Shown: positions 1 through 8,588, numbered from the stretch's first letter. The stretch: 64,000 bases of DNA from an uncultured Sanguibacteroides sp. (GCF_900543425.1 NZ_UQRQ01000005.1:1-64000); one strand, 5' to 3'. Notes: a model not told the origin generated them from the sequence alone. Program-made: numbers and translations.

Positions 1-54
1 TAGAGCACTAGCCTTCCAAGCTGGGGGTCGCGGGTTTGAGTCCCGTTTTCCGCT
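1..54 (+). tRNA. tRNA-Gly(TCC), 5' end outside window
   Basis: The 3' two thirds of a tRNA are present. The anticodon stem pairs 8-12 with 20-24 around a 7-nt loop with anticodon TCC at 15-17. The T arm pairs 30-34 with 42-46 around TTTGAGT. The 3' acceptor strand TTTCCGC lies at 47-53 with a U discriminator at 54, as is usual for bacterial tRNA-Gly. CCA is not encoded. The 5' acceptor strand and D arm lie before base 1. Confidence 0.93.
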
Positions 55-63
55 CACTGAATG

Positions 64-97
64 AAGCACTTACGAAAGTAGGTGCTTTATTTGTTTT
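64..97 (+). terminator. Intrinsic terminator of tRNA-Gly
   Basis: A 10-bp stem (64-73 with 78-87, one G-U pair) closes a GAAA tetraloop and is followed by a T-rich run to 97. It starts 10 bases after the tRNA. Confidence 0.85.
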
Positions 98-124
98 AGG
101 TGGTTTTTAAAATATAATCAAAAA

Positions 125-157
125 CCCGTCTGACTCTTTAAGAGTGAGACGGGCTTT
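125..157. terminator. Bidirectional terminator between tRNA-Gly and the DUF362 gene
   Basis: CCCGTCT and AGACGGG arms (125-131 and 147-153) extend inward through ACTCTT/AAGAGT. The stem is flanked by A-rich sequence on the left and TTT on the right. It lies about 35 bases past the end of the minus-strand gene ending at 191, so it can end transcription from both sides. Confidence 0.75.
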
Positions 158-190
158 CTATTTAATTATCACCAACACTTACTCGAATTA

Positions 191-1195
191 CTATTTTTCA
201 TCCAAAGATATCAATTCGTATTTTTGACTCCCGAGTCCGATCTTCTCCGCATACTCTAACGTATGAATTCCATGGCGCGATTCCATACGCTCTATCAAAT
301 GAATCCGTCCATGATCGGAAGAGGCATAAACCAAATCGACGCAAGCCTTGTCCAGGGCTACCGGATCGAGTGAAGCTAAAATCCCTATATCACTCATTTG
401 AGGGTCGGCGGGACTGGAATCGCAATCACAATCAACCGAAAGGTTATTCATCACGTTGATATAAATAATTTTATCGCCACAATGATCGGCAACGGCCTTA
501 GCAGCCTCAGCCATCGTTTCCAGAAAATCATCCTGAAGCGGATTTCCCCAGCTGGTAGTACTCTTTCCGGCCGAATGAATAAGAAGTTTACCGCCAGAAG
601 AAGCAATACCGATAGATATATTTTTAATAGCTCCTCCGAAACCGGCCATAGCATGTCCTTTAAAATGCGAAAGGACCAAGGTAAAATCATAATTCTGAAA
701 ATGTGAACCGACAATATCCTCGGTAATATGTTTACCCCCTTCGACCGGTAAACGAATTTCACCTTCTGCATCCATGATATCGACCGGTGCGATTGCCGTA
801 AAGCCATGATCCTCTGCTGCCTTCAAGTGGGCTTCCGTCGTTGCCCGTCCTCCACCATAGGCCGTGTTACACTCGACAATCGTACCGTTCACGGTTTTTA
901 TCAAATCACCGACCAATGCTGGTTTCAGATAGTTGTTACCTCCCGGTTCTCCGGTACTCAACTTGACAGCAACTTTTCCGGTTGCGGGACAATTTAAAGC
1001 TTCGTAAATACGTTTAAGACTCTGTGGAGTAATCTCTTTAGTCATATACACCTTAGCCGTCTTTTTCGTTGCAGCCTCTCGCTTATCAGAATTTTGTTCC
1101 CGAGAAGTCTGCTTTTCTCCATCCTCCCGGGAAGAACTAAACACGGAAAAAGGCAGTATGACCGCAATCATTAATGTAAATACACTTTTTTTCAT
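191..1195 (-). CDS. DUF362 family protein, exported
   Basis: A 334-residue protein with a cleavable signal peptide (MKKSVFTLMIAVILPFSVFS) and a charged linker to about residue 45. A DUF362 domain fills the rest. The family hallmark is near residue 180: HFKGHAMAGFGGAIKN, followed by a Gly-rich stretch. A second typical block (LASLDPVALDKACVDLVY) is near residue 280. DUF362 proteins often occur with ferredoxins; no CxxCxxC cluster motif is present here, although CDCD near residue 258 is unusual. Molecular function is unknown. It is the second gene of a minus-strand pair, 29 bp after the metallo-beta-lactamase gene, under a promoter that shares an operator with the neighbouring flavodoxin and Fe-S operons. 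A role in the same redox module is inferred. Confidence 0.85.
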   Translation of the reverse strand: MKKSVFTLMIAVILPFSVFSSSREDGEKQTSREQNSDKREAATKKTAKVYMTKEITPQSLKRIYEALNCPATGKVAVKLSTGEPGGNNYLKPALVGDLIKTVNGTIVECNTAYGGGRATTEAHLKAAEDHGFTAIAPVDIMDAEGEIRLPVEGGKHITEDIVGSHFQNYDFTLVLSHFKGHAMAGFGGAIKNISIGIASSGGKLLIHSAGKSTTSWGNPLQDDFLETMAEAAKAVADHCGDKIIYINVMNNLSVDCDCDSSPADPQMSDIGILASLDPVALDKACVDLVYASSDHGRIHLIERMESRHGIHTLEYAEKIGLGSQKYELISLDEK

Positions 1196-1224
1196 ATCGA
1201 TTTTTATTATTAGGTTCTAAAATA

Positions 1225-2340
1225 TCAATTCTCCTCTTTCCACCATTCAGTAAATACTTGTGTGGTATCTTTAAAATAAACTTTTTCGCCTATCATCGGC
1301 GTAAGCAAATCAATACCCTCTTGGGTAGCCGCCCGAGAGATGTTATTCAAAGGTTCATCCCACGTATGTCTACTTAGAACGAACTTGGAATGATGTACCG
1401 TAAATACCCGTCTGGCATCTAACTCTTGAATAGCTTTCACCAAATCCTCAGGCAATAGATGAATGTATCGCCAGTCGTTGTTGTATTGTCCGTTTTCCAT
1501 AATAGCAAGATCTATCGGATGAAATCTCTTACCGATTTCTGCAAAATGGGTATCATATCCCCCGTCTCCGGCAATAAAAATCCGCTGTGTCGGAGTTTCT
1601 AACATAAAAGAAGCCCATAAAGTGCCATTAGGCGAAAGCCCGCGGCCCGAAAAGTGGCGAGCAGGCAAACAATGCACTCGCATCCCCTCCATCGGTCTGA
1701 TACTCTCTTCCCAATCCAATTCGATAATACGATCTTTATCGTATCCCCAATACTCAAAATGCTCTCCCACTCCCAATCCGCAAATCACCTTCCCCACCCG
1801 CTGCTTAATACGCTTTACCGTCTCGTAATCCAAATGATCCCAGTGATCGTGCGAAATAATGAGATAGTCCACATCAGGAATATCGTCCGGGGTATAAAGA
1901 TCAGAACCCTTGAAAGGTCGAAACATAAGCGATGCTGGAAAAACATGGGTTAAAACCGGATCTACTAAAAAACGGATACCGTCCGCCTGAATGAAATAGG
2001 AAGAGTGACCGAACCATATCAATACGTCTTCTTTACGATCCAAGCGATGTAAATCTTGCTTTTGTCCGGGAAGTGATTTTTGAGGTTTCAGCCGTTCCCG
2101 CTTATCGAAGAGGAAATTCCACATCGTAGCCAACTTTCCCCTATCCGAAGTCATCTGTTGTGTTGGGGTAAGGTTCTGAAACTGTCCGTTACGATAGTTA
2201 GGCGACAGCTCTATACGCTCCAAGCGTTTCCCGTTTGGAGCCTTACCGAAACTGGGATGATTCAGTATTATCATAGTTATAATACCAAGTACTATAACAA
2301 CCGATACAATAATAGTCAGCGTCATACGTATTATTCTCAT
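1225..2340 (-). CDS. Membrane-anchored MBL-fold hydrolase, NAPE-PLD/UlaG-like
   Basis: A 371-residue metallo-beta-lactamase-fold protein. Residues 5-27 are a single hydrophobic anchor or uncleaved signal. The metal site is complete: HDHWDH near residue 165, a His in PARHFSGRG near 229, the Asp of GDGGYD near 260, and a late His pair in TVHHSKF near 318. The layout, with WFGHSSYFI before the first metal motif, matches the N-acyl-phosphatidylethanolamine phospholipase D-like and UlaG-like branch. The substrate cannot be told from sequence. It is the first gene of the minus-strand pair with the DUF362 protein, and its promoter faces that of the flavodoxin gene at 2686. Confidence 0.86.
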   Translation of the reverse strand: MRIIRMTLTIIVSVVIVLGIITMIILNHPSFGKAPNGKRLERIELSPNYRNGQFQNLTPTQQMTSDRGKLATMWNFLFDKRERLKPQKSLPGQKQDLHRLDRKEDVLIWFGHSSYFIQADGIRFLVDPVLTHVFPASLMFRPFKGSDLYTPDDIPDVDYLIISHDHWDHLDYETVKRIKQRVGKVICGLGVGEHFEYWGYDKDRIIELDWEESIRPMEGMRVHCLPARHFSGRGLSPNGTLWASFMLETPTQRIFIAGDGGYDTHFAEIGKRFHPIDLAIMENGQYNNDWRYIHLLPEDLVKAIQELDARRVFTVHHSKFVLSRHTWDEPLNNISRAATQEGIDLLTPMIGEKVYFKDTTQVFTEWWKEEN

Positions 2341-2362
2341 CTATTATTTTATTTATTCGATA

Positions 2363-2370
2363 CAAATATA
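2363..2370 (-). promoter_or_regulatory. -7 box for the MBL/DUF362 pair
   Basis: On the minus strand this reads TATATTTG, a perfect match to the Bacteroides -7 consensus TAnnTTTG. It lies 23 bp upstream of the start codon. No TTTG is visible at the -33 position, which fits a promoter that needs an activator. Confidence 0.65.
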
Positions 2371-2391
2371 AACGCAAAACAAAAGACAATG

Positions 2392-2421
2392 AGTATACCA
2401 ATTACAGATATTCCTACCATT
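2392..2421 (-). promoter_or_regulatory. Operator copy 3 of a shared 30-bp element
   Basis: Read on the minus strand this aligns without gaps to the elements at 2541-2570 and 3985-4014. The conserved core TCTGTAAT and the end GGTATAC match best. The element begins 51 bp upstream of the -7 box, the same distance as in the other two copies. Confidence 0.65.
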
Positions 2422-2540
2422 ATTACAGATCAAAAATAAAAACCGAACAAACATTTATAACGTTATGACCTATTGACGTTTTGCTTCATACCCGTCCTCT
2501 CCTTTATATATTATCCTTTATCAATTCGGTGATCGGTAAT

Positions 2541-2570
2541 ATTGGTATAACAATCCGTAATCCATATACC
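2541..2570 (+). promoter_or_regulatory. Operator copy 1 of a shared 30-bp element
   Basis: Contains the dyad GGTATA-N15-TATACC (2544-2549 and 2565-2570) around CCGTAATCC. The element starts 51 bp upstream of the -7 box at 2592. Position and half-site layout resemble AraC-type activator sites; the cognate regulator is not identified. Confidence 0.7.
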
Positions 2571-2591
2571 CGCATTTCGATTTATCCGACC

Positions 2592-2599
2592 TAATTTTG
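2592..2599 (+). promoter_or_regulatory. -7 box for the flavodoxin operon
   Basis: TAATTTTG matches the Bacteroides -7 consensus, with a predicted transcript start near 2606 and an ~80-base leader before the gene at 2686. There is no TTTG -33 box; the shared operator lies just upstream. Confidence 0.65.
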
Positions 2600-2685
2600 T
2601 CATACAAAATAGCGTACGAATACAATGACAAAACAACAATACCATATTAAAATCATCTATTTACCTATAAAATAAATTTAAACAT

Positions 2686-3225
2686 ATGAATAAAAAAATA
2701 CTGGTATTATCATCAAGTCCGCGAAAAGGCGGAAATTCCGACTCGTTGTGCGATGAATTAATAAAAGGAGCAAAGGAAGCAGGTCACCAGGCAGAGAAGA
2801 TATTTCTAAGGGATAAAGTTATTCATTACTGTACAGGATGCGGTATTTGTAGCATGTACGGAAAGCCCTGTCCGCAGAAGGACGATGCAGCCGAGATTGT
2901 AGAGAAGATGATTACCGCCGACGTGATTGTCATGGCCACTCCTGTCTATTTCTATACGATGAGTGCTCAAATGAAAACAATGATTGACCGTACCTGTGCT
3001 CGTTACACGGAAATCAACAACAAAGAATTCTACTTCATTGTCACGGCAGCAGACACGAATAAACAGGCAATGGAGCGTACTCTGGAAGGATTTCGAGGCT
3101 TTTTGGATTGCCTGAACGGAGCCGTCGAGAAAGGGGCTATTTACGGTACGGGAGTATGGAAAATCGGCGAAATAGAGCACAAACCTGTCTTAAAAGAAGC
3201 CTACGAAACAGGTAAAAATATTTAA
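2686..3225 (+). CDS. NAD(P)H-dependent flavodoxin-fold oxidoreductase
   Basis: A 179-residue cytosolic flavodoxin-like protein of the NADPH-dependent FMN reductase / iron-sulfur flavoprotein group. The FMN phosphate loop is at the N-terminus (SSSPRKGGNSDSL, residues 8-20). A Cys-rich block (CTGCGIC plus a following PCPQKDD, near residues 46-65) is the short cluster-like motif common in this group. TPVYFYTMSAQMKTMIDR near residue 85-102 is the second flavin-binding block. No signal peptide is present. It is the first gene of a likely two-gene unit with the exported flavodoxin at 3296 (70-bp gap). The operator shared with the adjacent Fe-S operon suggests it works in the same electron-transfer module; the redox partner is inferred, not shown. 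Confidence 0.88.
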   Translation: MNKKILVLSSSPRKGGNSDSLCDELIKGAKEAGHQAEKIFLRDKVIHYCTGCGICSMYGKPCPQKDDAAEIVEKMITADVIVMATPVYFYTMSAQMKTMIDRTCARYTEINNKEFYFIVTAADTNKQAMERTLEGFRGFLDCLNGAVEKGAIYGTGVWKIGEIEHKPVLKEAYETGKNI

Positions 3226-3295
3226 TGACAAATATCTCCTCGAACTAATAGGACAAAAATTTTTATCAAAAGAATATAAACCTAAAACAAAAAAG

Positions 3296-3859
3296 ATGGT
3301 CACAAAAAGTTTAATATCAATCATGATGGTTATGGCAATATTCAGCACAAATTCAGAGGCCCAAAAAACTTCGACCGGGAAAAAAGTATTAGTCGTCTAT
3401 TTCTCTCGTAGTGGAAATACCCGGGCAATAGCAAATCATATCAAAGAGATTACGGGTGGAGACTTATTTGAGATTCAAGTAACAAAACCCTATCCTGCAG
3501 AATATCGTGCATGTACAGACGTCGCAAAAAAAGAGAAAGAAAATCAAGCTCGTCCAGCTCTTAAAAACAAAATCGAAAATATAGCACAGTATGATACGAT
3601 CTTTATCGGTTATCCGAACTGGTGGGGAACAATGCCTATGCCTATATTGACGTTTATCGAAAGTTATGATTTTTCAGGAAAAATCCTTATTCCGTTCTGT
3701 ACCCACGGAGGTGGCGGTGAGCAGAATTGCTTTACAGACTTCATAAAACATACCGATAAATACGAGCACAAAAAAGGTTTTTTAACCAATGGAGAAAAGG
3801 CAAAATCATCACGCGAGGAAGTAGAAAAATGGCTGCATGAAATCGGAATTATAAAATAA
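3296..3859 (+). CDS. Exported flavodoxin
   Basis: A 187-residue flavodoxin (Flavodoxin_4-like) with an N-terminal signal peptide ending near residue 22 (ISIMMVMAIFSTNSEAQ). The FMN phosphate loop SRSGNTRAIA follows the first strand VLVVYF near residues 31-46. The second flavin loop is in YPNWWGTMPMPILTF near residue 105. The late block FCTHGGGG is typical of the family. An exported flavodoxin is unusual because flavodoxins are mostly cytosolic, but signal-bearing members are common in Bacteroidetes. It follows the cytosolic flavoprotein gene and precedes the membrane Fe-S/Tat operon. It may therefore carry electrons on the periplasmic side, which is inference. The absence of Cys near the cleavage site argues against a lipoprotein. 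Confidence 0.87.
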   Translation: MVTKSLISIMMVMAIFSTNSEAQKTSTGKKVLVVYFSRSGNTRAIANHIKEITGGDLFEIQVTKPYPAEYRACTDVAKKEKENQARPALKNKIENIAQYDTIFIGYPNWWGTMPMPILTFIESYDFSGKILIPFCTHGGGGEQNCFTDFIKHTDKYEHKKGFLTNGEKAKSSREEVEKWLHEIGIIK

Positions 3860-3896
3860 AGGGATGGACCAAAAGGGTGAGTGTATATCCCTCGTG

Positions 3897-3940
3897 TAGG
3901 CGGAAAGAGAATTTTAGAATTCAATTTACCGCCTATTTTT
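3897..3940 (+). terminator. Intrinsic terminator after the flavodoxin operon
   Basis: TAGGCGG (3897-3903) pairs with CCGCCTA (3929-3935), followed by TTTTT. The long loop contains a smaller GAATTTTAGAATTC inner hairpin. Confidence 0.7.
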
Positions 3941-3984
3941 AGGCCCACCCCAAATCTATTTCATATAAAAATCAAATCAGTAAA

Positions 3985-4014
3985 ATTGGTATAACTCTCT
4001 GTAATCTGTATACA
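3985..4014 (+). promoter_or_regulatory. Operator copy 2 of a shared 30-bp element
   Basis: Contains GGTATA (3988-3993), CTGTAATCT in the middle and TATAC (4009-4013), with the same N15 spacing as copy 1. It starts 51 bp upstream of the -7 box at 4036. Confidence 0.7.
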
Positions 4015-4035
4015 AAACATACCCTTTCAACTCAT

Positions 4036-4043
4036 TAATTTTG
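4036..4043 (+). promoter_or_regulatory. -7 box for the Fe-S/Tat operon
   Basis: TAATTTTG matches TAnnTTTG. The predicted start near 4050 leaves a ~160-base leader before the first gene at 4212. No good -33 TTTG is seen. Confidence 0.6.
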
Positions 4044-4211
4044 TATCAACATCAATACGACCAAGTATTTAATGAATAAAACAGGAAACACAATACAATT
4101 CCCTAAATACATCAGAACCGGGGAAAAAAGATGCAAAAACAATTATCCACAGGAAAATTGTGCAGACCTATTTTCCGGTAAACTAATATTTACTCTTAAA
4201 AAACATACACC

Positions 4212-5690
4212 ATGTTACGTACTATCAGACTAACAATTGCCATCGTGAGTTTAATTCTCATCTCCCTGCTATTCCTCGATTTTACAGGAACGTTACATAC
4301 GTGGTTCGGCTGGTTGGCCAAAATACAATTTCTGCCGGCTCTACTGGCATGGAATGTTGGTGTGGTGCTATCTCTTATCATACTGACATTCGTATTCGGA
4401 CGTATTTACTGTTCCGTCATTTGTCCCCTCGGTATATTTCAAGATGTCATTTCCTGGCTGGCAGGAAAACAAAAGAAGAATCGGTTCCGCTATTCACCCG
4501 CTTTATCTTGGCTACGATACGGCATATTAGCCGTGTTTATCATCGCCTTACTTGCAGGTATCAACTCGTTGGTCGCACTACTCGCTCCTTACAGTGCCTA
4601 CGGTCGTATCGTTTCTAATCTATTCGCTCCCCTTTGGCAATGGGGAAATAACCTATTGGCTTATGGAGCCGAGAGAATAAACAACTATACATTTTATTCC
4701 GTTGAAATATGGATGAAAAGTGCAGCGACCTTAGGTATCGCAATCACGACTTTTATCGTCCTCGCTCTATTGGCATGGCGGAACGGACGTAGTTATTGCA
4801 ACACAATTTGTCCTATTGGCACCCTACTCGGATTTTTATCTCGTTACTCCATTTTCAAACCTGTAATAGACACCTCCAAATGTAATAGTTGCGGTTTATG
4901 TGCCCGCAATTGTAAAGCATCCTGTATCGACTCCCAAAAGCACGAAATTGATTACAGCCGTTGCGTAACCTGCATGGACTGTCTGGGAATATGTAAACGG
5001 GACGCCATCAAATACGTACGCCCCAACACGGTTAAAATCGAAAACAGAGATCAACAGATCAACAAGGCTCGTCGCAACTTTCTCACGGTAACGGCCCTGT
5101 TTGCAACAAGCACAGCACTAAAAGCTCAAGAGAAAAAAGTAGACGGCGGCTTAGCCACTATAGAAGATAAAAAAATTCCAGACCGTACCACTTCCCTCAC
5201 TCCTCCCGGTTCCCTGAGTATACGCAATTTCACTAAGCATTGTACGGCCTGTCAGCTATGCGTATCGGTTTGTCCGAATCATGTATTGCGTCCCTCTGAC
5301 GCTCTCTCTACATTCATGCAACCCGAAATGTCGTACGAGCGAGGCTATTGTCGTCCGGAATGTACCAAATGCTCGGAAATCTGTCCTACCGGGGCAATTC
5401 ATCCGATTACCACGGCGGATAAATCGGCTGTCCAAATCGGTCACGCCGTATGGATAAAAGAAAATTGTGTTCCTCTGACTGACGGAGTTAACTGTGGCAA
5501 CTGTGCCCGCCATTGTCCGACAGAGGCTATACAAATGGTTCCCTCCGATCCGAACATATCAACCTCACTTCGGATTCCAGTAGTGAATACAGAACGCTGC
5601 ATCGGTTGCGGAGCCTGTGAGTATTTATGCCCGGCACGACCTTTTAGCGCTATTTACGTGGAAGGACACCAGTCGCACCGAATTGTATAA
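4212..5690 (+). CDS. NapH/NosR-type membrane Fe-S protein fused to a Tat-exported polyferredoxin
   Basis: A 492-residue protein. The N-terminal half has several membrane helices (about 5-25, 43-63, 94-116, 168-190), each pair followed by a CxxxCP motif (YCSVICPLG, YCNTICPIG) as in NapH/NosR. A two-cluster ferredoxin follows (CNSCGLCARNC and CVTCMDCLGIC). Residues 286-308 then form an internal twin-arginine signal (ARRNFLTVTALFATSTALKA, RR at 287-288). After it comes a NapG/NrfC-like domain with four Cys-rich blocks: CTACQLCVSVCP, CRPECTKCSEICP, CGNCARHCP and CIGCGACEYLCP. This looks like NapH joined to NapG in one chain, passing electrons from the membrane to periplasmic clusters. TatA and TatC are encoded in the same operon. 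The final electron acceptor is unknown. Confidence 0.87.
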   Translation: MLRTIRLTIAIVSLILISLLFLDFTGTLHTWFGWLAKIQFLPALLAWNVGVVLSLIILTFVFGRIYCSVICPLGIFQDVISWLAGKQKKNRFRYSPALSWLRYGILAVFIIALLAGINSLVALLAPYSAYGRIVSNLFAPLWQWGNNLLAYGAERINNYTFYSVEIWMKSAATLGIAITTFIVLALLAWRNGRSYCNTICPIGTLLGFLSRYSIFKPVIDTSKCNSCGLCARNCKASCIDSQKHEIDYSRCVTCMDCLGICKRDAIKYVRPNTVKIENRDQQINKARRNFLTVTALFATSTALKAQEKKVDGGLATIEDKKIPDRTTSLTPPGSLSIRNFTKHCTACQLCVSVCPNHVLRPSDALSTFMQPEMSYERGYCRPECTKCSEICPTGAIHPITTADKSAVQIGHAVWIKENCVPLTDGVNCGNCARHCPTEAIQMVPSDPNISTSLRIPVVNTERCIGCGACEYLCPARPFSAIYVEGHQSHRIV

Positions 5691-5749
5691 CATACTTCAT
5701 ATTAGTAAAAAATGAACCCATTTACCACACAATTGAAGCAAGAAACACG

Positions 5750-6166
5750 ATGACCGCAAACTTAATTCACATACTGCATTCAGGCAAATATTCCTGCGTA
5801 ATTGCCAATAACGGGTCGATCCGTACTTTCAAACAACCCGGAATAGCGGATTTATACGACTTACTTCAACAAGACGTCTCTTTTCTTCAGGGAGCTATCG
5901 TTGCAGATAAAGTTGTAGGCAAAGCGGCAGCCACGTTGATGATATTGGGAAACATACAACAAGTATATGCGGATATTATCAGCCAATCGGCCCTGGAACT
6001 ATTACAAAATACAGACATTCAGGTAGACTTCGGACAACTTGTCCCTTTCATTGAAAATCGGGATAAAACCGGATGGTGCCCGCTGGAATCGGCTTGTTTC
6101 GAGATCAAATCGACGAAAGATATCTTCCCTATTATACAGAATTTTATATCAAATATTAGAAAATGA
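5750..6166 (+). CDS. DUF1893 family protein
   Basis: A 138-residue soluble protein resembling the DUF1893 (TM1506-like) family. The family's N-terminal block is recognisable as CVIANNGSIRTFKQPGIADLYDLL near residues 17-40, and the core as GAIVADKVVGKAAATLMI near residues 52-70. Its known structure is a deaminase-like fold without a proven reaction. It lies 59 bp after the Fe-S protein gene, and its stop overlaps the start of the TonB receptor (ATGA). That overlap places it firmly in the operon. Function unknown. Confidence 0.8.
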   Translation: MTANLIHILHSGKYSCVIANNGSIRTFKQPGIADLYDLLQQDVSFLQGAIVADKVVGKAAATLMILGNIQQVYADIISQSALELLQNTDIQVDFGQLVPFIENRDKTGWCPLESACFEIKSTKDIFPIIQNFISNIRK

Positions 6167-8052
6167 ATAAGAATATAATTTGTATACTAATAATTAACCT
6201 GTTACTCTCCATCGGATCAAATGCACAATCCCGAAAAGACAGTACGCGTACGACCAGAAACTATGCCATAGATGAAGTCGTCGTTACGGGTACGCGCAAT
6301 GAAACGGATATCCGGCATTTACCCATGAGTATATCGGTAATCGGACGGCATCAGATCGAACGCAGGTATGAACAATCTTTGCTACCCATACTAACCGAAC
6401 AGATACCGGGATTTTTCACTACAAGCCGGAGTATTATGGGATACGGCATATCCACAGGAGCCGCCGGAGGCATGAGCTTGAGGGGTATCGGAGGCAGTCC
6501 GACAACCGGCTTACTGGTATTAATAGACGGTCACCCGCAATACATGGGATTAATGGGCCATCCGCTGGCCGATGCCTACCAATCCATGTTAGCCGAGAAA
6601 GTAGAGGTCGTACGGGGTCCCGCATCCGTTTTATACGGTTCAAATGCTATGGGTGGTGTCATTAACATCGTCACTCGTAAACAACGGGATAATGGCATAA
6701 AAAACCATGCAAGAGCAAGTTACGGCTCTTACAACACCTTAACGACCGAGGTCTCCAATCAAATCCGGCAGGGACGCTTTACCAGCTTGGTAACCGGTTC
6801 TTACAATCGGACCGACGGACATCGTTCTGATATGGAATTTGAGCAATACGGAGGTTATGCCAAACTGGGATACGAACTAAGTCGTATCTGGAATTTATTC
6901 GCGGATATAAACCTGACTCATTATAATACTTCTAATCCCGGTACAACGACCTCTCCCGTTTTCGACAATGATTCACGGATTACTCGTGGTGTAACCTCTT
7001 TCTCTCTCGAAAATAATTACAAACGTACGTCGGGAGCCCTGAAATTCTATTATAATTGGGGACGCCATAGAATTAACGACGGCTATTCTCGTGAAGAAGA
7101 ACCCTTAAATTACCGGTTTCATTCCACGGATAAGATGTTAGGCCTCACTTGGTATCAAAGTGCCACGCTATTTACCGGTAACCGAATAACCGTCGGAGTG
7201 GATTATCAACATATCGGAGGTGAAGCATGGAATAAATTTTTGAATGGTGACCGCACGGATATCGTCAACAAATCAGAGAATGAAATAGCCGGATACATGG
7301 ATTTTCGTCAGTCCATCGGAAGAATTTTTACTTTAAACGCGGGAGTCCGGGTAGATCACCATTCCCAAAGCGGAACAGAATGGATTCCTCAGGTCGGACT
7401 GAGTGCGCAACTCCGACAAAACGCCGAACTAAAAGCCATGATGAGCAAAGGTTTTCGAAACCCGACGCTTCGTGAACTATATATGTTCGGTTCCCAAAAC
7501 CCGGACCTTAAGCCCGAACGAATCATAAACTATGAACTTTCCTGGTCCCAACGCCTGATGAGAAACACTTTGTCATATGGAATAAATCTTTTCTATATCA
7601 ACGGAGATAACACCATTCAAACCGTAGTCATGGAAGACAACCGTCGCAGAAATATCAATACAGGAAAGATCGAAAACTGGGGAATTGAAACAAATATGGT
7701 TTACCGGCTGAATCCGTCTTGGAATATATCAGCCAATTACAGCTGGCTACGAATGGTACATCCGGTTATAGCAGCTCCCGAACATAAGCTATATGCCGGA
7801 GCAGATTTTGCCCGGGGGAGATGGAATATATCGACAGGAGTAATGTATGTTCAGGGACTTTACACAACGGTTAAACCTTCCGAGAAAAAAGAAAACTTTG
7901 TACTATGGAATATGCGGGGAAGTTATCGGGTCTTCCATTTTGCAGATCTTTTCGTTCGCGGAGAAAACTTGCTTGCACAAAGCTATGAAGTCAATATCGG
8001 CTATCCGATGCCCAAAGCCACGTTTATGGGGGGAATGAATTTCAATTTTTAA
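6163..8052 (+). CDS. TonB-dependent outer-membrane receptor
   Basis: A 629-residue receptor with signal peptide (1-22) and a TonB-box-like segment DEVVVTGTRNETD near residue 44. The plug domain holds MSLRGIGG, LVLIDGHPQ and VEVVRGPASVLYGSNAMGGVINIVT (residues 100-170). The rest is an outer-membrane beta-barrel ending in an aromatic residue (NFNF). The plug is of the BtuB/FepA-like class without the carboxypeptidase-like domain of SusC proteins, which suggests a metal chelate, cofactor or siderophore rather than a glycan. It is encoded between DUF1893 (4-bp overlap) and an ECF-S-like protein (5-bp gap). The ligand is not predictable from sequence. Confidence 0.92.
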   Translation: MNKNIICILIINLLLSIGSNAQSRKDSTRTTRNYAIDEVVVTGTRNETDIRHLPMSISVIGRHQIERRYEQSLLPILTEQIPGFFTTSRSIMGYGISTGAAGGMSLRGIGGSPTTGLLVLIDGHPQYMGLMGHPLADAYQSMLAEKVEVVRGPASVLYGSNAMGGVINIVTRKQRDNGIKNHARASYGSYNTLTTEVSNQIRQGRFTSLVTGSYNRTDGHRSDMEFEQYGGYAKLGYELSRIWNLFADINLTHYNTSNPGTTTSPVFDNDSRITRGVTSFSLENNYKRTSGALKFYYNWGRHRINDGYSREEEPLNYRFHSTDKMLGLTWYQSATLFTGNRITVGVDYQHIGGEAWNKFLNGDRTDIVNKSENEIAGYMDFRQSIGRIFTLNAGVRVDHHSQSGTEWIPQVGLSAQLRQNAELKAMMSKGFRNPTLRELYMFGSQNPDLKPERIINYELSWSQRLMRNTLSYGINLFYINGDNTIQTVVMEDNRRRNINTGKIENWGIETNMVYRLNPSWNISANYSWLRMVHPVIAAPEHKLYAGADFARGRWNISTGVMYVQGLYTTVKPSEKKENFVLWNMRGSYRVFHFADLFVRGENLLAQSYEVNIGYPMPKATFMGGMNFNF

Positions 8053-8057
8053 CATAA

Positions 8058-8576
8058 ATGAATATGAAAACAACAACCGTAAAACTTTACTCGTTACCGT
8101 ACAACGAGGCAAAAACCTACCTGGTAACCACCCTATTTGTACTGGGCAATATAGTCCTGCCACAACTATGCCACCTGCTTCCTCAAGGAGGTATTACCTG
8201 GCTTCCCATCTACTTCTTTACCCTTATCGGAGCTTATAAATACGGTTGGAAAGTCGGATTACTCACCGCCGTTTTTTCCCCGACTATCAATTCGCTGCTC
8301 TTCGGAATGCCTCTTCCGGTAGCATTACCCGCCATCCTGATGAAATCCATATTATTAGCCGTGATTGCCGGATGGTGTGCTCATCGCTTCAAATATATTT
8401 CGCTACCCCTTCTAATCCTGGTAGTATTTTCCTACCAGTTCATCGGCATATTGGGGGAATGGCTTCTCGTAGGAGACTTTTCCCGGGCAGTACAGGACTT
8501 GCGTATCGGACTACCCGGTATCGGTTTACAAATTTTCGGAGGATACCTATTTATCAAACATTTAATTAACAAATAA
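8058..8576 (+). CDS. ECF transporter S-component-like membrane protein
   Basis: A 172-residue integral membrane protein with about five or six hydrophobic helices. The block GGITWLPIYFFTLIGAYKYGWKVGLLTA near residues 43-70 and the following FSPTINSLLFGMP are the kind of sequence seen in substrate-binding S components of energy-coupling-factor transporters. No ECF ATPase or T component is in the window, so a shared energizing module elsewhere would be needed. It follows the TonB receptor by 5 bp, which suggests outer- and inner-membrane uptake of the same ligand. Family assignment is moderate; alternative starts lie 2 codons apart (MNM). Confidence 0.65.
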   Translation: MNMKTTTVKLYSLPYNEAKTYLVTTLFVLGNIVLPQLCHLLPQGGITWLPIYFFTLIGAYKYGWKVGLLTAVFSPTINSLLFGMPLPVALPAILMKSILLAVIAGWCAHRFKYISLPLLILVVFSYQFIGILGEWLLVGDFSRAVQDLRIGLPGIGLQIFGGYLFIKHLINK

Positions 8577-8588
8577 ACATTCAACACC

